Assembly (NCBI RefSeq): GCF_932294415.1
Contig: NC_065536.1
Span: 13,044,974-13,108,973, forward strand
Source: Quercus robur
Taxonomy: Eukaryota; Streptophyta; Magnoliopsida; Fagales; Fagaceae
DNA: 64,000 nucleotides
Reading direction: 5' to 3'
The notes beneath the pieces were generated by a model that saw only the letters and a list, made by a program, of their open reading frames with translations, did no database searches and had not been told where the DNA came from. How positions within the stretch are numbered: the stretch's first letter is position 1; each line of letters opens with the position of its first letter. Both the position numbers and the translations under genes were made by a program. Below, one piece after another: positions 60,015-64,000 of the stretch.

Positions 60015-60300
60015 TTGTGGCAATGGCATTGCCGAAATAGAGGAGAGAGATATAAAAAAAAGTACGCATATGAAAAAAAGTATCCTATAAGGATAGATTC
60101 AAGTACAATGACATTGCAGAGATTCTTTTCAGTATTTGTGGCATTGCAGAGATTCTTTCAGTTTTTTTTTGTTGCCGAAATAGAGGAGAGAGAGATAAAA
60201 AAAAGTACCCTATAAGGATAAATTCAAGTACAATGGCATTGCAGTGGCATTGCAGAGATTCTTTCAGTATTTTTTTGACCGAAGGAGTTTTGTTTGTCAT
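60015..60300 (+). repeat. Second copy of the boundary sequence
   Basis: ggcaatggcattgccgaaat, gaggagagagata, gtacgcatat and tttgaccgaaggagttttg match 55,005-55,140. An internal duplication is visible (ttgccgaaatagagg at about 60,026 and 60,172; cattgcagagattc three times). Confidence 0.7.
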
Positions 60301-60424
60301 GTTCTTTTATGGTAAAAGTACCTATAATGTCACTGAATTTAACTGATATGAAACTTGCATCCTATTTTAACAGCACTAATGTCACAGAAATTTTCACAGT
60401 TCTTATTTTCTACTCTTTTTCCCC

Positions 60425-60430
60425 TATAAA
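60425..60430 (+). promoter_or_regulatory. TATA box of the MURA transposase gene
   Basis: TATAAA in cccctataaattcc, followed by a leader that reaches a consensus donor (aag before gtgagt at 60,568). Only position and consensus support it. Confidence 0.5.
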
Positions 60431-60568
60431 TTCCATCAACCTTCTTCTCCACTCTTGTTCCCCTCATAATTTTACCAACCATTTTCAAATCATGCGTGCC
60501 ATATATTCTACAAACAACTATAAGTAACAACACTTGCAAATATCTATCCGTTCGTTATCTCTTAGAAG

Positions 60569-60945
60569 GTGAGTTATATTTCTTAAGTAGTTACTTTTCT
60601 TTTTATAATATTCATGTTAATATGTTTTAGGGGCATAGCTAAGCATGAAAATCTTTTTTTTGTTAAATTATTTGTTCATGCAAATCTTGTTTCTGTATTA
60701 TGTGTTTTGCAACATGAACTGATTTGTATGATATGTTTTACATTATTTATTAATGAATTCTTGCCTAAATTTCAAATTTGACGTATATTTCCTTAAAGAA
60801 ATACTTAGTTTGTTAGCCTATAATATACACGTATGTTTAATACTATTATTATCAGTGAATATTTTTAATGGATTACCTTCTTGTATTGCATTGTAATGGT
60901 TGTGTTGTGTTAATTTATTAATACTATTATTATGTTTTAATGTAG
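60569..60945 (+). other. 5' UTR intron of the transposase gene
   Basis: The donor gtgagt follows 60,568 and the acceptor ag is at 60,944-60,945, immediately before the ATG at 60,946. This is a common arrangement for MURA genes. Confidence 0.5.
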
Positions 60946-63681
60946 ATGGCAGAAAAGTTATTCATTTTTCTCATCCATTTCAATGGAATAATTAAACATG
61001 GAGAAAATGGGGTTTATTACGAAGGGCCACCTCCTTCTATGCTTCCATTAAGCCGGGGTGTTACATTTGAAGATCTATGTGATGGAGTAGCATCCACGCT
61101 TCATATAAACAGAGAAGATTCAAAATTGACTATTTGGTATAGATTTCCATTTCAATGTCATCCACATCCTGTGACTTACCAGCAAGTTTTGGTAGCAGAT
61201 GATAATGGTGTCAATGCAATATTCGATATGTTAGACCGCCAATATGGATTTGTAGGTGCAGAGTTATACGTGGGTGTAGAGCCTATAAGAAGCCATCGAG
61301 ATGTTTTCCCCATTCGATATGCCAACGAAGGACTGAGTGCATCGTTTTGTTATTCACATAGCAAGCACTTCCATGATCCATATGCCACTCATATTAGTCA
61401 TTATTCTCAAGATGCGGCTCATTCCCCAATCAACATTGGCGGTGCTGACTATCATGCTCCATATACCCATGTTGCAATTGAGGACCAACATGTTCCTTCT
61501 CGGCCAATGAACAACAGTGATGCTGACTATGATAATCCAACTGAGCATGTCACACAAGAGACTACTTGTTTTGAGTTTGAAACTCAGTATGACCAAACCG
61601 CCACTCAGAGAGCTGCTAATGATCCCAATGATACACATCGCATAGCTGCTACTACTGAAAATGCGGTCCATACATTATCAGAAAGGATGCGGACCATGGA
61701 TAGTGATGACCAACTTGATGACGATGAGGTCCTTGATGATATTAGAGATGAACAAGAGCCTCCAAATGAAGGTAATCATGAAAGCAGTCCAACTATGGCA
61801 GTCCATCAACCTTCATCACTAAGCTTTTCACAGAACACGTGGGATAATATGATTGATCCAACCCTACCATTTGAAAAGCCCACTCAGAGTATTTGGGACC
61901 CTACCCAAGAGTTTTATGTGGGCTTGCTTTTTGCCGATAAGGATGAACTACAAGCTGCTGTTAAACGCTATCACATCAAGAGGAACCAAACATTTTGTGT
62001 AAGAGAGTCAAATCCAGAATGTTGGTCTGTAAGGTGCAAAAATTGTTCTTGGCGTCTTCGAGCATGCTTCCGGGCTACATATGGGTTGTTTGAGGTTAGG
62101 AAATACAATGGTCCACACACATGTACAGAGTCCACTCTCACACAAGATCACGAGCAATTAGACACCCATGTTATTGAGAAAGAGTTGAGGGATGTTGTCA
62201 AAAATGATCCAACCATAAAGATTGCTTCACTTCAACAGACTCTTTACAATAAGTACCAATACAGGCCTTCTTATTTTAAGGTGTGGGAGGCAAAAGAGAA
62301 AGCAATTGGTAGAGCGTTTGGTGATTGGGACAAATCTTACCAATTATTGCCAAAATGGTTGAAAGCTTTGACTGATTCAAACCCGGGCAGCAGGGTTATT
62401 TGGAGAACAATACCTGCTACTATGCCAGGCTGTGCGATATTCGAGAGAGTGTTCTGGGCTTTTGGTCCATCAATTGAAGGTTTTCAACATTGTAGGCCAG
62501 TAATTAGTATTGATGGGACTTTCCTATATGGAAAGTACAAAGGTACGTTATTGATTGCATCAACGTGGGATGGTGACAACAGACTTTTTCCACTTGCCTT
62601 TGCCATTGTGGAGAAGGAAACTGATGATAGCTGGTATTGGTTTTTGCGTTGTATTTAGATTAATGTCACTAATCGAGAAGGGTTATGTGTCATATCTGAT
62701 CGTCATCCTGGTATAATGGCAGCGATACAGACTATATGTCAATCGACATGTTGGTATCATCGTTTTTGCCTTCGCCATGTGGCTAGCAATTTCAATCAAC
62801 AAATTGGGAATAAAAACTTGAAGGCTATGGTAATGTGGGCAGGCATGGAGAATCAGTTACGAAAGTATCAAATCACTAGGGATAGAATTACTCAATTAAG
62901 TGTAGATGGTGAGAAGTATTTAAGGGAAATACTAGTGGAAAAGTGGACATTAGCATACGATGGTGGACATCGTTATGGGGCAATGACCACAAACTTGTCT
63001 GAAAGCTTCAACGGAATTCTAAAGAGTGCTAGAAATCTGCCCATAACTACATTAGTTGAACTTACATACTATCGTTGTGTCGCCTACTTCGCCGATCGGT
63101 ATACTAAGGCATGTGCAGAGGTTACTACCGGTGAACGCATTACGGCCTATGCAAAAAATAAATTCAATAAATGGGAAAAAAAGGCACCAAAGCATTCAGT
63201 TATTGTGTTCAGTCATGAAGATGGTTTGTTTGAAGTCAGAACACCAATAAACCCTAACTCTGCATATAGGGGTAATCATCGTCATGAGTTAAATTTGAGG
63301 CAGAACACTTGTAGTTGTCAAAAATGGCAGGTTTATAAGATTCCGTGCTCACATGTCATTGCCGTGTGTAAATATCAAGGGATCTCTGCAATGCGATATA
63401 TCGACCGTTGCTACCATTTGGAAGAACAAGTTGCTTGTTATGCACCTAGATTTCGCATGGTTCCAGACAGTGTACATTGGAATGAGCCTAATTTCCCGGT
63501 CTTGTATCCTAATGTCAAGCTGCGCCGTGAAAAAGGTCGACCAAGAACAACTCGGCTTCGAAATGAAATGGACGAAGGGGCAGAGCATCAACCAAGGCCA
63601 TTGTGCAGTCTCTGTAGGCAAGAAGGCCATAATAGAAGAACATGCCCCACTCGAACTGTGGCTAGCTCCACTAGTGGCTAA
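60946..63681 (+). CDS. MURA-type Mutator transposase, one in-frame TAG
   Basis: One frame of 912 codons including the stop at the end. Order: an N-terminal ubiquitin/PB1-like region (1-110), an acidic linker, a Mutator DNA-binding zinc domain (about 325-410; C-x2-C with H-x-C), the MULE catalytic domain with D at residue 523 (S-I-D-G-T-F), D at 585 (I-S-D-R-H-P-G) and E at 686 (L-S-E-S-F-N-G), a SWIM zinc motif (C-S-C...C-S-H) and a C-terminal CCHC knuckle (C-S-L-C-R-Q-E-G-H-N-R-R-T-C). It would cut and join element ends. A TAG at 62,656-62,658 (codon 571) separates the first catalytic D from the other two catalytic residues. The frame is otherwise clean. Alternatives are readthrough, a sequencing error, or a tiny intron ending at that AG. 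Confidence 0.9.
62656..62658 (+). other. In-frame TAG in the transposase
   Basis: The frame is open for 570 codons before and 340 after. The following residues (I-N-V-T-N-R-E-G-L-C-V-I-S-D) are normal for the family. It therefore looks like a single recent substitution. Confidence 0.85.
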
Positions 63682-63737
63682 ACTAAATGACCCAACATAA
63701 GTATTCAATCTACTTCAGTGGATTGGTTGGACTGTTG

Positions 63738-63764
<27 letters not shown>
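63738..63764. repeat. Poly(T) downstream of the transposase gene
   Basis: About 27 T residues, with no flanking duplicate seen. Confidence 0.7.
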
Positions 63765-63768
<4 letters not shown>

Positions 63769-63829
63769 ATGTTTTTAGGAGTTGGACCATATTGTTAGTT
63801 TGTGCAATATGGTCCATATGTTATGATGT

Positions 63830-64000
63830 TACAGCGTGCACATCAGTCATTTTGTAAGAATCTATGTACTTTCTTTGCTTTTTTTTGGTTCACAGTGTGC
63901 ACATTAATTATTTTTTCTTTTCTATTGTAAGAATCTATATACTTTCTTTGTTTTTTTTTGTTTACAGCGTGCACATCAATCATTTTTTTCTTCTATAAGA
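63830..64000 (-). repeat. Inverted array of the 65-75 bp repeat (copy 3), cut by the window edge
   Basis: Reverse-orientation units have cores acagcgtgcacatc near 63,832, cagtgtgcacattaat near 63,892 and acagcgtgcacatcaat near 63,965. Together with 59,450-59,970 they form inverted ends around the transposase gene. The outer terminus lies beyond the window. Confidence 0.9.

Overview
The window is nuclear DNA of a eudicot plant, most likely a woody rosid. I infer this from split genes with AT-rich introns, a TIR-NBS-LRR gene (a class absent from grasses), plant-type L1 retrotransposons with a C-terminal RNase H, tRNA-derived SINEs, MITEs and Mutator-like (MULE) elements. The species cannot be named from the sequence alone. 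Layout: (1) 1-9,700, minus strand, is a 12-coding-exon gene made of six tandem exon pairs. Each pair encodes a Myb/SANT-like DNA-binding domain plus a linker, and the family resembles Arabidopsis At2g24960 / L10-interacting MYB proteins. A conserved tail follows, and one in-frame TGA interrupts module 4. (2) 10-17.6 kb holds retroposon tails, a SINE and a nearly full-length minus-strand L1 element with an intact 1,370-codon ORF2. (3) 20-38.7 kb is a field of broken copies of the same Myb/SANT gene (20.3-21.5, 25.4-29.5, 32.6-33.2 and 36.1-36.8 kb) and their duplicated flanks, including a tandem duplication of about 3.4 kb. (4) 38.9-44.1 kb, minus strand, is a five-exon TIR-NB-ARC-LRR-C-JID resistance-gene homologue disabled by one frameshift and three stops. 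(5) 44.3-49.7 kb is a colinear segmental duplicate of 1-17.6 kb. It lacks 2.57-10.4 kb and lacks the L1, so it preserves the empty insertion site. It also carries an LTR-retrotransposon fragment. (6) 49.8-55 kb contains a foldback MITE, a hAT-like non-autonomous element with a T-rich minisatellite, and a hierarchical satellite built on a short palindrome (GGCAAT-GGG-ATTGCC). (7) 55-64 kb, plus strand, is a complex Mutator-like region: an apparently intact five-exon plant mobile domain (PMD) gene followed by a MURA transposase gene with one in-frame TAG. Both are bracketed by arrays of one 65-75 bp repeat, which appears in direct orientation at 55.2 and 59.5 kb and inverted at 63.8 kb. How the pieces relate: most of the window is explained by repeated local duplication of the Myb/SANT gene, followed by decay and insertion of LINE, SINE, LTR and DNA elements. 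The paralogous copies act as internal pre-insertion references, so several insertions can be shown directly. These include eight very short poly(A/T)-tail-only retroinsertions flanked by target-site duplications. The least ordinary structures are the PMD-plus-MURA unit and the palindromic satellite, which shares its core with the ends of that unit.
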